Assembly (NCBI GenBank): GCA_016709445.1
Contig: JADJMV010000006.1
Location: 310,001-374,000 of the forward strand
Source: Phycisphaerales bacterium
GTDB taxonomy: Bacteria; Planctomycetota; Phycisphaerae; Phycisphaerales; UBA1924
Length of the DNA: 64,000 bases
Direction of reading: 5' to 3'
Below are positions 18,274-30,276 of the stretch, piece after piece. Under the pieces are notes generated by a model. It was not told the origin of the DNA. It did no database searches and saw only the letters and a list, made by a program, of their open reading frames with translations. Every line of letters begins with the position of its first letter. Position 1 is the stretch's first letter. The translations under genes were made by a program, and so were the position numbers.

Positions 18274-18624
18274 CTACTTCCGCTTGCGTGCCTGGTCGCG
18301 GGCCTCGGCTCGGAGGCTGGACCGGACCAGCCGCACGAAGCCCGTGACAAACCCGAGGGCCAGCCCGATCAACACGCCAGCGGGATCGGAATGGAGCCAC
18401 CGATCGATCAACCAGCCCACCCCAAATCCCCCGACCGTCATGAAGACCAGATCGAGGGCGATGCCCCAGGCCTTCATGCTCTCACCCATGCCGCTGAGGG
18501 GCGGTGAGGGCGCGGGTGGTTTGGGCTCGGCGCCCGTTTCGCGGAGCACATCCGGGATCCTGAGCCGGGGATCCTCTGGCTCCGGGGGCCGTGTGCGATC
18601 GGAACTCGTTTGGTCTTGCGACAT
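18274..18624 (-). CDS. atpZ: AtpZ/AtpI-family ATP synthase accessory protein
   Basis: The 116-residue product has a proline-rich cytoplasmic N-terminus of about 48 residues and then two membrane helices separated by a short loop (GWLIDRWLHSDP followed by GVLIGLALGFVTGFVRL), ending in a basic tail. The WLID-(polar)-P-(G) loop pattern is typical of the two-helix AtpZ group of the 'putative F0F1-ATPase subunit' family, found at the start of many atp operons and implicated in ion supply or assembly. Location directly before the AtpI-like gene and atpB supports the call. Confidence 0.75.
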   Translation of the reverse strand: MSQDQTSSDRTRPPEPEDPRLRIPDVLRETGAEPKPPAPSPPLSGMGESMKAWGIALDLVFMTVGGFGVGWLIDRWLHSDPAGVLIGLALGFVTGFVRLVRSSLRAEARDQARKRK

Positions 18625-18684
18625 CCTGGCGTCATACCCTCGCGTGGCGGGGCGAGCGGCCGAGGCCGACTCCTGCCGAAGCCC

Positions 18685-21570
<2,886 letters not shown>

Positions 21571-21721
21571 CGCTGGTTTCCGTGGCGTGAAACGGCCGAT
21601 TGTAGGGGGAACGCGGTGGGGGCCAGGGTGCGCCCCGGGACCGGGATGGTAGTAGGATGCGAGCGGGGCCTCCGGCGGAGGCGTGTCCGGTGGTCCAAGG
21701 CCGGACAGAAGGAAGAATCGG

Positions 21722-23137
21722 ATGCGGCAGTGCGACCTCTGCGTGATCGGGAGCGGACCGGCGGGGCAGCGTGCGGCGATCCAGGCCGCCAAGCTCGGCA
21801 AGAGCGTGGTTCTGGTGGAACGCCGGGACGTGATCGGCGGGGTGGCGGTCAACACGGGGACCATCCCCTCCAAGGCGCTCCGTGAGGCGATCCTCTCGAT
21901 GGTGCACCGCCAGAGCGCGATGCCGCAGGTCGACGACTTCCGCAAAGCGAGAGAGTACGGCTTTCGGGAACTGGTCAAGAGCGCCGACCGGGTGGTGGAC
22001 GCCGAGATCGACATCGTGCAGCGGCATATGCGATCCAATGGGGTTGTGGTGCTCCACGGCGTTGCGAGATTCGAAGATCCCCATGTCGTGGTGGTCGAGG
22101 GTGCGTACGCCACCGAACGAATTCAGGCCGAGCATGTGCTGGTCGCCACCGGTACCGAGCCGGCCAAGCCCGACAACATCGCGTTCGACGAACAGACCAT
22201 CATCACGTCGGACGAGATCTTGAGGCTGCCGACGCTCCCGCACTCGATGATCATCGTGGGTGGTGGGGTGATCGGGACCGAGTACGCGTCGATGCTGAGC
22301 GTGCTGGGCGTCAAGGTCACGCTCATCGAGGGCCGGCCGCGGATCCTGGAGTTTGTGGACGGTGAAATCGGCGAGGCGCTCCAGTACCACCTGCGCCAGG
22401 AGGGGATGACGCTGCGGCTCGGCGAGAAGGTGGTGAAGATCTCGAGGATCGAGGCCACGCCCGGCGCTCGGACGATGGACAACGCGATGGCGGAGGCGAT
22501 GCTGGAGAGCGGCAAGACCGTGCGGGCCGATTCGCTGCTCTACGCCATCGGGCGGCAGGGCGCCACCGCAGAGCTGGCCCTCGACCGCGCGGGGCTGACG
22601 GCCGACTCGCGGGGGCGCCTGAAGGTCAACGAGCACTTCCAGACCGATGTGGGCCACATCTACGCCGCGGGCGACGTCATCGGGTTCCCTGCCCTGGCCT
22701 CCACGAGCATGGAGCAGGGGCGGTCCGCGGCATGCCACATGTTTGGGAAGCACGTTGACCCAGTCTCACGCCTGCTTCCTTATGGGATCTACGCCATCCC
22801 CGAGCTCTCGATGGTCGGTTGGACTGAAGAGAGGCTCACGGAAGAAGGGATACCTTTCGAGTCGGGCGTGGCCCAGTACCGCGAGATCGCTCGCGGCCAG
22901 TTGCTGGGGGACGACATCGGGATGCTCAAGCTGCTGATCCACCAGGAGAGCCACGCGATCCTCGGCGTGCACGTGATCGGCACAGGAGCGACCGAGCTTG
23001 TCCACATCGGGCAGTGCGCGATGGCGTTCGGCGCGACCGTGGAGTATTTCGTGAATGCGGTGTTCAACTACCCCACCCTCGCCGAGTGCTACAAGACCGC
23101 CGCCCTGAACGGCCTGAACAAGCTGCGGGGCGTCTAA
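21722..23137 (+). CDS. sthA: Soluble pyridine nucleotide transhydrogenase (Si-specific)
   Basis: SthA reversibly transfers hydride between NADPH and NAD+ in the cytoplasm. The 471-residue product has the flavoprotein disulfide-reductase fold: an FAD-binding GSGPAGQRAA at the start, a second GGGVIGTEYASML NAD(P)-binding motif, and a C-terminal dimerisation domain. The redox-active CxxxxC of dihydrolipoamide dehydrogenases is absent; the same place reads NTGTIPSKAL, as in SthA. AAGGAAG before the ATG at 21722 fixes the start. It is divergent from alaS and followed closely by the delta'-type gene. Confidence 0.93.
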   Translation: MRQCDLCVIGSGPAGQRAAIQAAKLGKSVVLVERRDVIGGVAVNTGTIPSKALREAILSMVHRQSAMPQVDDFRKAREYGFRELVKSADRVVDAEIDIVQRHMRSNGVVVLHGVARFEDPHVVVVEGAYATERIQAEHVLVATGTEPAKPDNIAFDEQTIITSDEILRLPTLPHSMIIVGGGVIGTEYASMLSVLGVKVTLIEGRPRILEFVDGEIGEALQYHLRQEGMTLRLGEKVVKISRIEATPGARTMDNAMAEAMLESGKTVRADSLLYAIGRQGATAELALDRAGLTADSRGRLKVNEHFQTDVGHIYAAGDVIGFPALASTSMEQGRSAACHMFGKHVDPVSRLLPYGIYAIPELSMVGWTEERLTEEGIPFESGVAQYREIARGQLLGDDIGMLKLLIHQESHAILGVHVIGTGATELVHIGQCAMAFGATVEYFVNAVFNYPTLAECYKTAALNGLNKLRGV

Positions 23138-23150
23138 GCGGCGGGCGGGC

Positions 23151-24380
23151 ATGAGCCCGCCGGGCTATTCTGGGAGCGTGGCGAAGAAGGCTGCCAAGAA
23201 ATCGGGTTCCCCGGCGGCGCGCGGTGGGGCCGCCAAGCCGCGGAAGCCGTCGCGCGGCGCCCCGCGCGGGGGTGGCGACCTCGGGGTGCCGGCGGTGCAG
23301 GTGCGGGCGGATGCGCCGATCTCCTTGGACGAGGTCCTTGGGCAGGGTCGGGCGGTGGGTGTGCTGGACGCCTCGCTGGCTTCGGGTCGCCTTCACCACG
23401 CCTGGATATTCCATGGTCCGGAGGGGGTGGGGAAGTTCACGACGGCGTTGGCCTTTGCGGGGGTGCTGCTCGATCCCTCCTCCGGCCCGGACCTTGCCGG
23501 GCGGGTGCGTCCGAATTCGGAGAGCGAGACGCACAGGCTGCTCGGCTCGGGGACCCACCCAGACCTCCACGTCGTGCGGAAGGAACTGGCGGCGGTCAGT
23601 CGCGACGATGGCGTGAGGAAGAGCAAGCAGACGACGCTCGCGCTGGAGGTGGTGCTGGAGTTCCTGATCGAGCCGGCGGAGCGGACTCGCTCGCTGACCG
23701 GGGCTTCACGGGCGGGAAAGGTGTTCATCGTTGATGAGGCCCACATGCTGGGGCGTGAGGCGCAGAACACGATGCTCAAGACAATCGAGGAGCCGGCGCC
23801 CGGGACTGTGATCGTCCTCGTGACCCCGAGCGAGGAGCGGCTGCTCCCGACCATCCGGAGCCGGTGTCAGCGCGTCGCCTTCGGCGAGCTGGACGCGGCG
23901 GCGATGGCGGCGTGGATGGCGCGTTCCCGATTGGAAGTGCCGGAGGCCGACCGGGAGTGGGCGCTCGCGTTCGCGGGCGGTTCCCCGGGGGTGCTCCGGG
24001 CCATCGTCGAATCAGGGCTGGGGGAGTGGCACCGCGCGATCGGGCCGGCGCTCGAGGAGATGCAGCGGGGCGTGGCCTCGATCGAGCTTGGCGCCCTGTT
24101 CGCGAAGCTGGTCGACGAGGCGGCCTCGGCATCGGTGGGGGGGGACGCCCACGCCAGCAAGGACGTGGCGAACCGCCTGGCCGCGAGGCGGATGTTCCGC
24201 CTCGTTGGCGAGTCGTTCCGGATGGCGATGCGCCGTGCGGCCGCCGTCGGACGCACGGACGAGGCCGAATGGGCCGCGGGGTGCATCGGGCTGGTGGAGG
24301 AGGCCGAGCGGCAACTCGGTTCCAACGTCTCGGCGGGGATGGTTTTCGAGAACCTCGCGGCGCAGTGCCCGGCAACGTAG
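23151..24380 (+). CDS. holB: DNA polymerase III delta'-type clamp-loader ATPase
   Basis: The product of about 409 residues is an AAA+ protein of the DnaX/HolB group, which forms part of the replicative clamp loader. Visible are LGQGRAVGVLDASLASGRLHHAW, the Walker A-like loop GPEGVGKFT, the Walker B region VFIVDEAHML, and the sensor 1 and SRC-type RSRCQRV motif. The variant P-loop and the RSRC arginine finger fit delta'. The Lys/Ala/Arg-rich first 45 residues are unusual. The start is uncertain: the ATG at 23151 or a GTG at 23178 (MAKKAAKKSG) are both possible and neither has a well-spaced ribosome binding site. Confidence 0.82.
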   Translation: MSPPGYSGSVAKKAAKKSGSPAARGGAAKPRKPSRGAPRGGGDLGVPAVQVRADAPISLDEVLGQGRAVGVLDASLASGRLHHAWIFHGPEGVGKFTTALAFAGVLLDPSSGPDLAGRVRPNSESETHRLLGSGTHPDLHVVRKELAAVSRDDGVRKSKQTTLALEVVLEFLIEPAERTRSLTGASRAGKVFIVDEAHMLGREAQNTMLKTIEEPAPGTVIVLVTPSEERLLPTIRSRCQRVAFGELDAAAMAAWMARSRLEVPEADREWALAFAGGSPGVLRAIVESGLGEWHRAIGPALEEMQRGVASIELGALFAKLVDEAASASVGGDAHASKDVANRLAARRMFRLVGESFRMAMRRAAAVGRTDEAEWAAGCIGLVEEAERQLGSNVSAGMVFENLAAQCPAT

Positions 24381-24392
24381 GTCCGGGGCGGG

Positions 24393-24845
24393 TCAGCCCT
24401 GCGCGGAGAAGCGGACGGGCTCCGCGCTTTCGCGGGCTACGGGGGCGGCCTTGCCCGCGGCCCGCTCTGCGGCCACCTTCTCGAGGAGCAGGGCCCAGGT
24501 CTCCCGCTCGTACTCCAACAGGCCGATGGCCTTGTTGAGTCGCTCGAGATTTCGGTTGAGGCTGGCGTCCACCATCTCGCGGTAGAGGAACATGTAGACC
24601 GAGCGGACTCGTTCGGCGAGTTCGGGGTCGGCGTCCGGCCGGATGCTGGTGGCGAGCTCGAGCACGATCGCCCGGGACTGGGTGATCCCGTTGTAGGTCG
24701 CCTCGTAGTCCTTGGCCACCATGCCTTCGGCTGCCTGGCGGGCGAACCGGATCGCGCCGTCCAGGAGCATGAGCCGGAGCTGCTCGGGTGGGGCGGTGAG
24801 GACCTTGGTGCGGAGATAGGCGTTGGCTTCGGCGGTGGTTGTCAT
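24393..24845 (-). CDS. fliS: Flagellar export chaperone FliS
   Basis: FliS binds the C-terminus of flagellin in the cytoplasm and prevents premature polymerisation before export. The 150-residue product has the all-helical FliS pattern: ANAYLRTKVLTAPPEQLRLMLLDGAI at the start, then ITQSRAIVLELATSI and VRSVYMFLYREMVDASLNRN. The family is usually 120-135 residues; the last 20 residues here are an unstructured tail. It follows fliD by 48 bases, the standard fliD-fliS order, and converges on the holB-like gene. Confidence 0.93.
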   Translation of the reverse strand: MTTTAEANAYLRTKVLTAPPEQLRLMLLDGAIRFARQAAEGMVAKDYEATYNGITQSRAIVLELATSIRPDADPELAERVRSVYMFLYREMVDASLNRNLERLNKAIGLLEYERETWALLLEKVAAERAAGKAAPVARESAEPVRFSAQG

Positions 24846-24893
24846 CGCGGGCTTATCGGCGGGGGCGGGGGCGGACTTTCGGGCCGGTTTCGA

Positions 24894-27730
24894 TTATCCG
24901 AGGCTCTGCGTGAGGCTGCCCAGGGCGCTCTGCTGGCTCTGGAGGCTGGCGAGGGCCTGCTCCATGGCGAGAAACTGGGTCTGGAGGCGTTGACGCTTGG
25001 CCTCGAGCTGGACGTTGAACTGATCGACGCGCTTCTGCTGGAGGTCGATCTGGTCTGTGAACGTCTTGTCCTTGTTGGGAAGGATGCCGTCGACCGAGTC
25101 GAGGTATTGGTCGCCCAGCTGCTCGAAGATGAACATCATGCCGAGCTTGCTGAACTGGTCCTTGGAAGAGGTGTTCTTCACAAAGATGCCGTCGCCGATC
25201 TCGGTTTCGCCATCGGTTGGGATCTGTTCCCGGGCGGCGAAGAGGTCCTTGACCGCCTGGAAGTCGTTCTCCATGGCCGAGCGGAGCTTGTCACGATCGA
25301 GGCTGAGCTTGCCGCCGTCGGTGAAGGTGATGCCGACGTCTGTCAGCCGCTGATACTCGCCGTCCACGCCCACCGGCGTCGAGAGGGCGGTGCGTGCGAG
25401 CGCGGAGCGGAGATTCCCGACGGTGGACTCCCCGAGGAGAGCGCCCTTGCTGTCGGTCTCCGGGTCGTACTTGGTCAGAGTGGCGATGCGGTCGACGATC
25501 GTGTTGTAGGCGGTGATGACGTTGTTGATCGCCGACTCGATCTTGGCCGAGTCGCGGCTCACCGTCAGGGTGACCGGGTCGGAGCTGACGTTTTTCAGGT
25601 CGATTGTGACCCCGGGGATCACGCTGTCGAGCGTATTGGCGGAGCTGGTAAGGAGCACGGCCTTGGCCGGGTCGGCCGCGCCGTAGAAGACGCGGGAGTC
25701 TTCGCCCTTGTCGAGCGTGCGCAGGTTGAGGCCCAACCCGCCGTCGTCGACGATGAAGCGTCCCGCCGAGCCGGTGGCGGTGGAGGTGAAGGTCAGCCGG
25801 TAGGGATTGCTGCCGGTGCCGTCGTTGATGATCGTGGCCCGGACCCCGGCGCCCCCGTCGTTGATAGCCTGGGCGATGGTGGCAAGCGTGTCGGTGGCCT
25901 CGAAGTTGAGGGTGATCTCTGCCGAGCCATCGATGTAGTTGTCGGTGCCCGGCCCTTGGCCTCTCCGGCGATCTTGAGGCTCTTGGCGACCGTGCCGGAG
26001 ATGTCTTCGACCTTGATGGCGCCCGCCCCGGCGGTCTTGCCCGGGTCCTCCTTGATCACGATGCCGTCGCCCTTCTCGTTGAGGCTGGCAAGGACGTTGG
26101 CGCCCTGGGCGCTGGCCTGGGCGTTGATCTCCTTGACGAGGTCGAACACCGTCTGGGTATCGGAGCCGATGTCGACCTTGAAGCTCACCCCGTCGCCATC
26201 GGTGACTCGAAACTCCCCGGTGCCGATGCCCTTGCCCCCATTGAGCTTGGAGACACGGGTGCTCATCGCGACGTACTTGTGCTGGACGCTGGTGCCGGTC
26301 ACGGCATCCGAGGCAACCCCGCCGGTATCGGTGGCGATCCCGAGACTCGTGGCGGCGTCCCCCGAGATGATCAGGTTTGAGGTGCTCGCGCCGGTCGAGT
26401 CCGTGGCCTTGAGGCCGCTGCCGGGACCATTGAGCGAGAGCGTGATGCGTCCGGCGTTGCCCGAGTCATTGTTCACAATGCTGACGAGTTCATCGACGGT
26501 GGTGGCCGCGGAGACATCGACGCTAAAGGACGTTCCATCCCGGGCGGTGAAGTCGATCATGCCGTCGCCGGCGATGCCGGATCCACCGTTGAGGTTCGCG
26601 ACGAGGGTGGTGTTGAGGCCGGAGAAGATCCGTGTGCCCGTGAGCGTTCCGCCGGAGCCGGTCCCGAAGATGCCCAGGTTGTGGGCGGTGACGCCGGAGC
26701 CCGACTCCGCGATCTGGATATCCGTGTTCTGGGCGTTGGTGAGCTTCAGCGATCCTCCGACGATCGCGACGGACACGTCCGAGTCCATTCCGGCGGTTGT
26801 GAGTGCGCTGTTGATACGGTCGAGCACACCCTGCACGGTGGTCACCGGGCCGGCGACGACCTCGCTGTTGGAGTCGTAGATCGTTCCCAGATTCACCGCG
26901 GCCGTGCTGCCATTGGCCGTGATGTCGAAATCATGGCCGCCCAGGGTGTCGGCCACAAAGATCCCGTTGCCGTCGTTGAGCTCGTTGAGTGTCGTCGAAC
27001 CGGTGAGCCGATAGACCGAATCGCCGGTGATGGCGCCGGTGCCGGAGCCGGCGATGCCGAGGCTCTCGGCCGTGGTATAGCCGACGGCGTTCGAGATACT
27101 CACGGTCTCGGACCCCGAGCCGGCGGTGAGCACGAAGTGGTCGTCCGACACGCTCGCGGTGAGGTCCAGGCCCGACGCGTTGATCGCGTCGAGCACGTCG
27201 CTGACCGTCACGGCCTTGGACAGATCGATCGTTTGCGTCTCGGCTCCGACGGTGATGACAACCTTGCCGCGCTCGACTCCCTCCCCGTCGTTGAGGTCGG
27301 CAAGCGCGGTGTCGCGGTCGCGGCGCCCCTCGGCCGATTCGAACGTGAAGCTGCTCGCGTTGACCGCGGTCGCGTCCTTGTCCGCGAAGCCCTTGGACAG
27401 CATCTGCTGGCTGGAGACGAGGCGGTCGACCAAGAAGCTGTAGACGCCGGGGGTGGCGGTGCGGCTGGCGGTGGCCGCGAGCACCGAGTCGTTGCTACTC
27501 GATACCCCCATGGAGTCGAAAATGAAGTCGGTGCGGAAGGCCTTGGTGGCGTTGCGGAGCGCGCTCATCCGCGAGTTGAGGTCGAGGTAGGCGGACTGCT
27601 GGATCTGGAGTTGGAGGATCCGCTGCTTGGCCAGATCGCGGGGCCGCGCCTCGATGGCGAGCAGCTGATCGATCAGCGAGGCCGTGTCGATACCGCTGAA
27701 GAGGCCGACGCCAGAAGTGATGCCGCTCAT
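24894..27730 (-). CDS. fliD: Flagellar filament cap protein FliD (frameshifted in this sequence)
   Basis: FliD forms the cap at the filament tip and helps flagellin insert. The N-terminal domain begins GLFSGIDTASLIDQLLAIEA and the C-terminal domain contains NNVITAYNTIVDRIATLTKYD and a final coiled coil. Between them are several repeats of the flagellin hook IN type (units with VSDVLDAINASG, TTVDELVSIVNN and similar), making the protein about 945 residues, roughly twice the enterobacterial length. The reading frame changes near 25948-25952: the upstream frame is right to AGEAKG and the downstream frame resumes at GTDNYIDGSAE. One missing base in the CCCGG stretch explains this. A GGAG site eight bases before the ATG at 27730 supports the start. 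Confidence 0.92.
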
Positions 27731-27750
27731 GCGTGGGTCTCCGGGGCTTA

Positions 27751-27975
27751 CTAGGCGGCGCGGCGGCGGGCCTGCGGGGCTGCCGCCGGGGGTGCTGATT
27801 GGGCGGGTCGGAGGACCAGCCCGTTGGCGTACCGGCGGCTGGGACGGTCGAGCCCCCGATGTCGGAGACTCAGGAGGTCCATGGCCCAGGGCGCAAGGAC
27901 TGCGCGGTACATGCGCTCGGCCTGCAGGACCGGTCCCAACGAATCTTGCTTTCCGACATCCGATCCAGTCTGCAT
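27751..27975 (-). CDS. Small hypothetical protein upstream of fliD
   Basis: The 74-residue basic product has no family I recognise. A GGAG sequence seven bases before the ATG at 27975 is a good ribosome binding site, the frame is open to within 20 bases of the fliD start, and its direction matches fliD and fliS. These facts favour a real first gene of a fliD operon. It has no signal peptide, no membrane segment and no cysteine. An alternative is that it is a chance frame over the fliD leader. Confidence 0.45.
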   Translation of the reverse strand: MQTGSDVGKQDSLGPVLQAERMYRAVLAPWAMDLLSLRHRGLDRPSRRYANGLVLRPAQSAPPAAAPQARRRAA

Positions 27976-28185
27976 GCGGGTACTCCGCCCGACCTCCGAC
28001 TCTCCGCAAGAAGCGGGCCGCGCGGGCCTGTCTGGTCATCGGCCGGAGGGGCCTGTGCGCTCGCCACGATTCGGGGAGAAGTGGGTGGTTCGGGGAAAGG
28101 GCCCCGGGCAGGAATGGAGCGCGGGTGTTCGATGGCCGATGCAGTGGTGCGAACGCCGGCCCGGCCCACGCGTAGGATCCTCGCC

Positions 28186-28893
28186 ATGCCCGATGCCAAT
28201 GACATCACCCCGCACGCGAGTGGCCGCGGAGCCCGCCGGGGAGTGCTTGTGCTCAGCGGCCTCGTCGGGCTGAGCGCTCTGGCGGGGTGCGGCAGCGCCG
28301 TATTCGGCACGCCAAAGGTTTGGGGTTTGCTCGCGTTCGAGGTGGTGACGCTGATCGCGAGCACGCTTGGCATCGCATTGGGGTTGGGGCGCCCAAGGGA
28401 TTCCGCTGGCTTGGGCGTGGCATGCGTCGGGGCAACCATCTTCGCGGCGGCGACCCTGGGACGGTTCAGCGCCCTGGTCACCAGGGCCGCGGGAGCCCAG
28501 TCCGAGGGCCAGGTGATCGGGCGGCTGCTGCGGGATCCCACCTTCGAGGGACGCGTCCTGGCCAGCGCTGCGCTGCTCTTCCTGGCCTGTTTGCTGGTGC
28601 TCGGAAACGACCGTCGGCTCTGGAATCGGCTCGCGATCGGGGCCGCGCTCGGTGTTCCGGTTGCCGGAATCCTGGTGTGGGTCGTCGGGCCGGGCAAGGA
28701 CTGGTTGCTGGCCCCCGCGGAGCAAGGGGGCGTGGCGGGCCGGATCGTGATTGCTCTGGTCGGAGGCGTGGCGCTGGCGGCCATGCTGGCGGCAAGTGTG
28801 CACCTGGTGGTCGGGGCGTTTGCGGCCAAGCTGCCGCCGCTGGCGGGCGCGCGGGCCGGGGGGGCGAGGCCGGCAGTTCGGAAGAAGGCCTGA
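28186..28893 (+). CDS. Unrecognised integral membrane protein
   Basis: The 235-residue product has a Gly/Arg-rich start and then about six hydrophobic segments, ending in a basic tail. The first segment ends LSALAGCGS, which resembles a lipobox, but the following segments indicate a polytopic membrane protein instead. No catalytic motif is visible. The ATG at 28186 is the first that gives a membrane-protein-like N-terminus; upstream in-frame codons look non-coding. It is divergent from the fliD operon and converges on the truncated aldehyde dehydrogenase gene. Confidence 0.6.
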   Translation: MPDANDITPHASGRGARRGVLVLSGLVGLSALAGCGSAVFGTPKVWGLLAFEVVTLIASTLGIALGLGRPRDSAGLGVACVGATIFAAATLGRFSALVTRAAGAQSEGQVIGRLLRDPTFEGRVLASAALLFLACLLVLGNDRRLWNRLAIGAALGVPVAGILVWVVGPGKDWLLAPAEQGGVAGRIVIALVGGVALAAMLAASVHLVVGAFAAKLPPLAGARAGGARPAVRKKA

Positions 28894-28901
28894 GGCTCCC
28901 T

Positions 28902-28919
28902 CCCCTGCACTGGCAGGGG
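28902..28919. terminator. Hairpin between convergent genes
   Basis: The exact inverted repeat CCCCTGC / GCAGGGG with a four-base ACTG loop sits in the 36-base gap between two converging genes. It could act on both strands, but no T-tract follows on either side, so efficiency as an intrinsic terminator is doubtful. Confidence 0.4.
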
Positions 28920-28929
28920 GCGAATCTGG

Positions 28930-29795
28930 TCACGCGCTCGAGGGATGCCAGATCGTCTTGAATTCGACGAAGGGCTCGACCCAGTGGGGGCCCTCGCAGG
29001 TGGGGTCGTCAAACCAGCCGCCGGCGTTGCCGCCCGAGCCGGTCGGCAGCTCACGAACGGTGACCCGCTTGAGGTTTTCCGCGGCGCCGAGCTCGAGGTT
29101 CTTGCGTTGCTCGGGCGTGACGCCTGCCGCGTGGATCGCCGCGATCTCGCGGTGGCTCGCGAAGTGGGGAACCAGCTCGTCGCGGAATCCGGTAAGGATA
29201 TTGATCACGCCACCTGCCATGTCGCTGGTCGCGATCGCCTCGGCGAGGATGCAGGCGGGGATGGGGTTGGTCTCGCTGGCGAGGACGACGCAGGCGTTAC
29301 CGGCACAGACGACCGGCGCGACCAGGCTGACCAGGGCGAGCAGGGGGCGTGGTCGGGGCAGAGGATGCCGAGGACGCCGACGGGCTCGGGGACGGTGAAG
29401 TTGTGGTAGGGGCCGGCGACGGGGTTGGCGCAGCCGAGGACCTGCGGGTATTTGTCGGCCCAGCCGGCGTAGTGGATGACGCGGTCGGTAGCGGCGGCGA
29501 CCTCGTTGTCGCTGCAGCCTGACGCCGCAAGCTCCGCGGCCTTGCCCTCCATCATCTCGGCGAGGCGGTAGAGGATCTGGGCGCGGAGGTAGGCCGTGGA
29601 AGCGGCCCACTTGGGCTGGGCGGAGGCCGCGGACTCGACGGCGTTGCGGAGGTCCTTCCGCGAGGCGTGGCAGGTGTGGGCGATGGTGTTCCCGGCCGCG
29701 TCGGCGATCTTCACCGATCGACCCGACTCGGTTCGAGGGAATTGGCCGCCGATGAAGAGCTTGTAGGTCTTGGCGATGGGGAGACGCGGGGTCAT
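28930..29795 (-). CDS. Truncated aldehyde dehydrogenase family protein (frameshifted in this sequence)
   Basis: The product of about 288 residues is homologous to the N-terminal, coenzyme-binding half of aldehyde dehydrogenases: YKLFIGGQFPRTESGRS, VIHYAGWADKY and PVGVLGILCPDHAP. It ends soon after GGVINILTG, without the GSTxxG, catalytic Cys or C-terminal oligomerisation segments, so it is unlikely to be an active dehydrogenase alone. The frame shifts at 29343-29347, where one C is missing from a C run (minus-strand sense); DHAP then continues as LLALVSLVAPVVCAGNACVV. A GGAG site precedes the ATG. Its start overlaps the stop of the GxxExxY gene (ATGA). Its partner is presumably the full-length dehydrogenase at 30277-31808. 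Confidence 0.8.
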
Positions 29796-30238
29796 TGAGA
29801 GACTCCATTGGAACCGCGGAGATCGCGGAGCTCGCGGAGCGTGGCCTGGGTGTTGGCTCTGCGCACGATACCGTCCTTGAGCAGTCGTGTGTTGAAGTTG
29901 ATGAGAAGGCCGACGGGCAACTGTCCCAGCTTGAGATAGGTGATCAGTTGGGCTTCGTGGACGCGGTTCAGCTTGTCAACTGCCTTCAACTCCACGACTA
30001 CAGTGTCCTCGACCAGAAGATCGAGCCTGTATCCACAATCGAGCGAGATGCCGTCGTACAGAACGGGCATCGCGACCTGTCGCTGAACGCCGAGTCGGAG
30101 CTTGGCCAACTCGTGGCACAGGCAGGCCTCGTAGGTGTTCTCCAGAAGCCCCGGCCCCAGCGTCTGATGAACTCTGATTGCCGCACCGATGATCTGCTCG
30201 GTCAGCCGCTCGCACTCCAACCCGATCTCGTTCCCCAT
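29792..30238 (-). CDS. GxxExxY family protein, PD-(D/E)XK nuclease-like
   Basis: The 148-residue product contains the family signature GLLENTY and the core RLDLLVEDTVVVELKA, whose Asp and the Glu-x-Lys match the PD-(D/E)XK nuclease fold. The family's function is unknown; its genes are scattered through many phyla and often sit beside repeats. Here the gene is bracketed by inverted CGCGGAG repeats. The right arm contains the ribosome binding site (GGAGAGAAGG), and the left arm encodes the C-terminal LRELRDLRGSN. The coding sequence is visibly more AT-rich than its neighbours. It lies between two aldehyde dehydrogenase genes and its stop overlaps the downstream start by four bases. I infer insertion into an existing operon. 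Confidence 0.85.
   Translation of the reverse strand: MGNEIGLECERLTEQIIGAAIRVHQTLGPGLLENTYEACLCHELAKLRLGVQRQVAMPVLYDGISLDCGYRLDLLVEDTVVVELKAVDKLNRVHEAQLITYLKLGQLPVGLLINFNTRLLKDGIVRRANTQATLRELRDLRGSNGVSQ
29810..29841 (+). repeat. Left inverted repeat of the GxxExxY cassette
   Basis: The sequence reads GGAACCGCGGAG followed by two further CGCGGAG blocks, spaced every nine bases. It is matched in inverted orientation at 30244-30275, with about 26 of 32 positions identical and the differences confined to the two-base spacers. It lies inside the 3' end of the GxxExxY gene and supplies its last codons. Confidence 0.75.
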
Positions 30239-30243
30239 GCCTT

Positions 30244-30275
30244 CTCTCCGCGCTCTCCGCGTGCTCCGCGGTTCC
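30244..30275 (-). repeat. Right inverted repeat of the GxxExxY cassette
   Basis: Read on the minus strand it is GGAACCGCGGAG followed by two CGCGGAG blocks, the mirror of the repeat at 29810-29841. It starts two bases after the restored stop codon of the full-length aldehyde dehydrogenase, and its inner end forms the ribosome binding site of the GxxExxY gene. The nine-base internal period makes each arm a small tandem repeat as well. Confidence 0.75.
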
Positions 30276-30276
30276 A

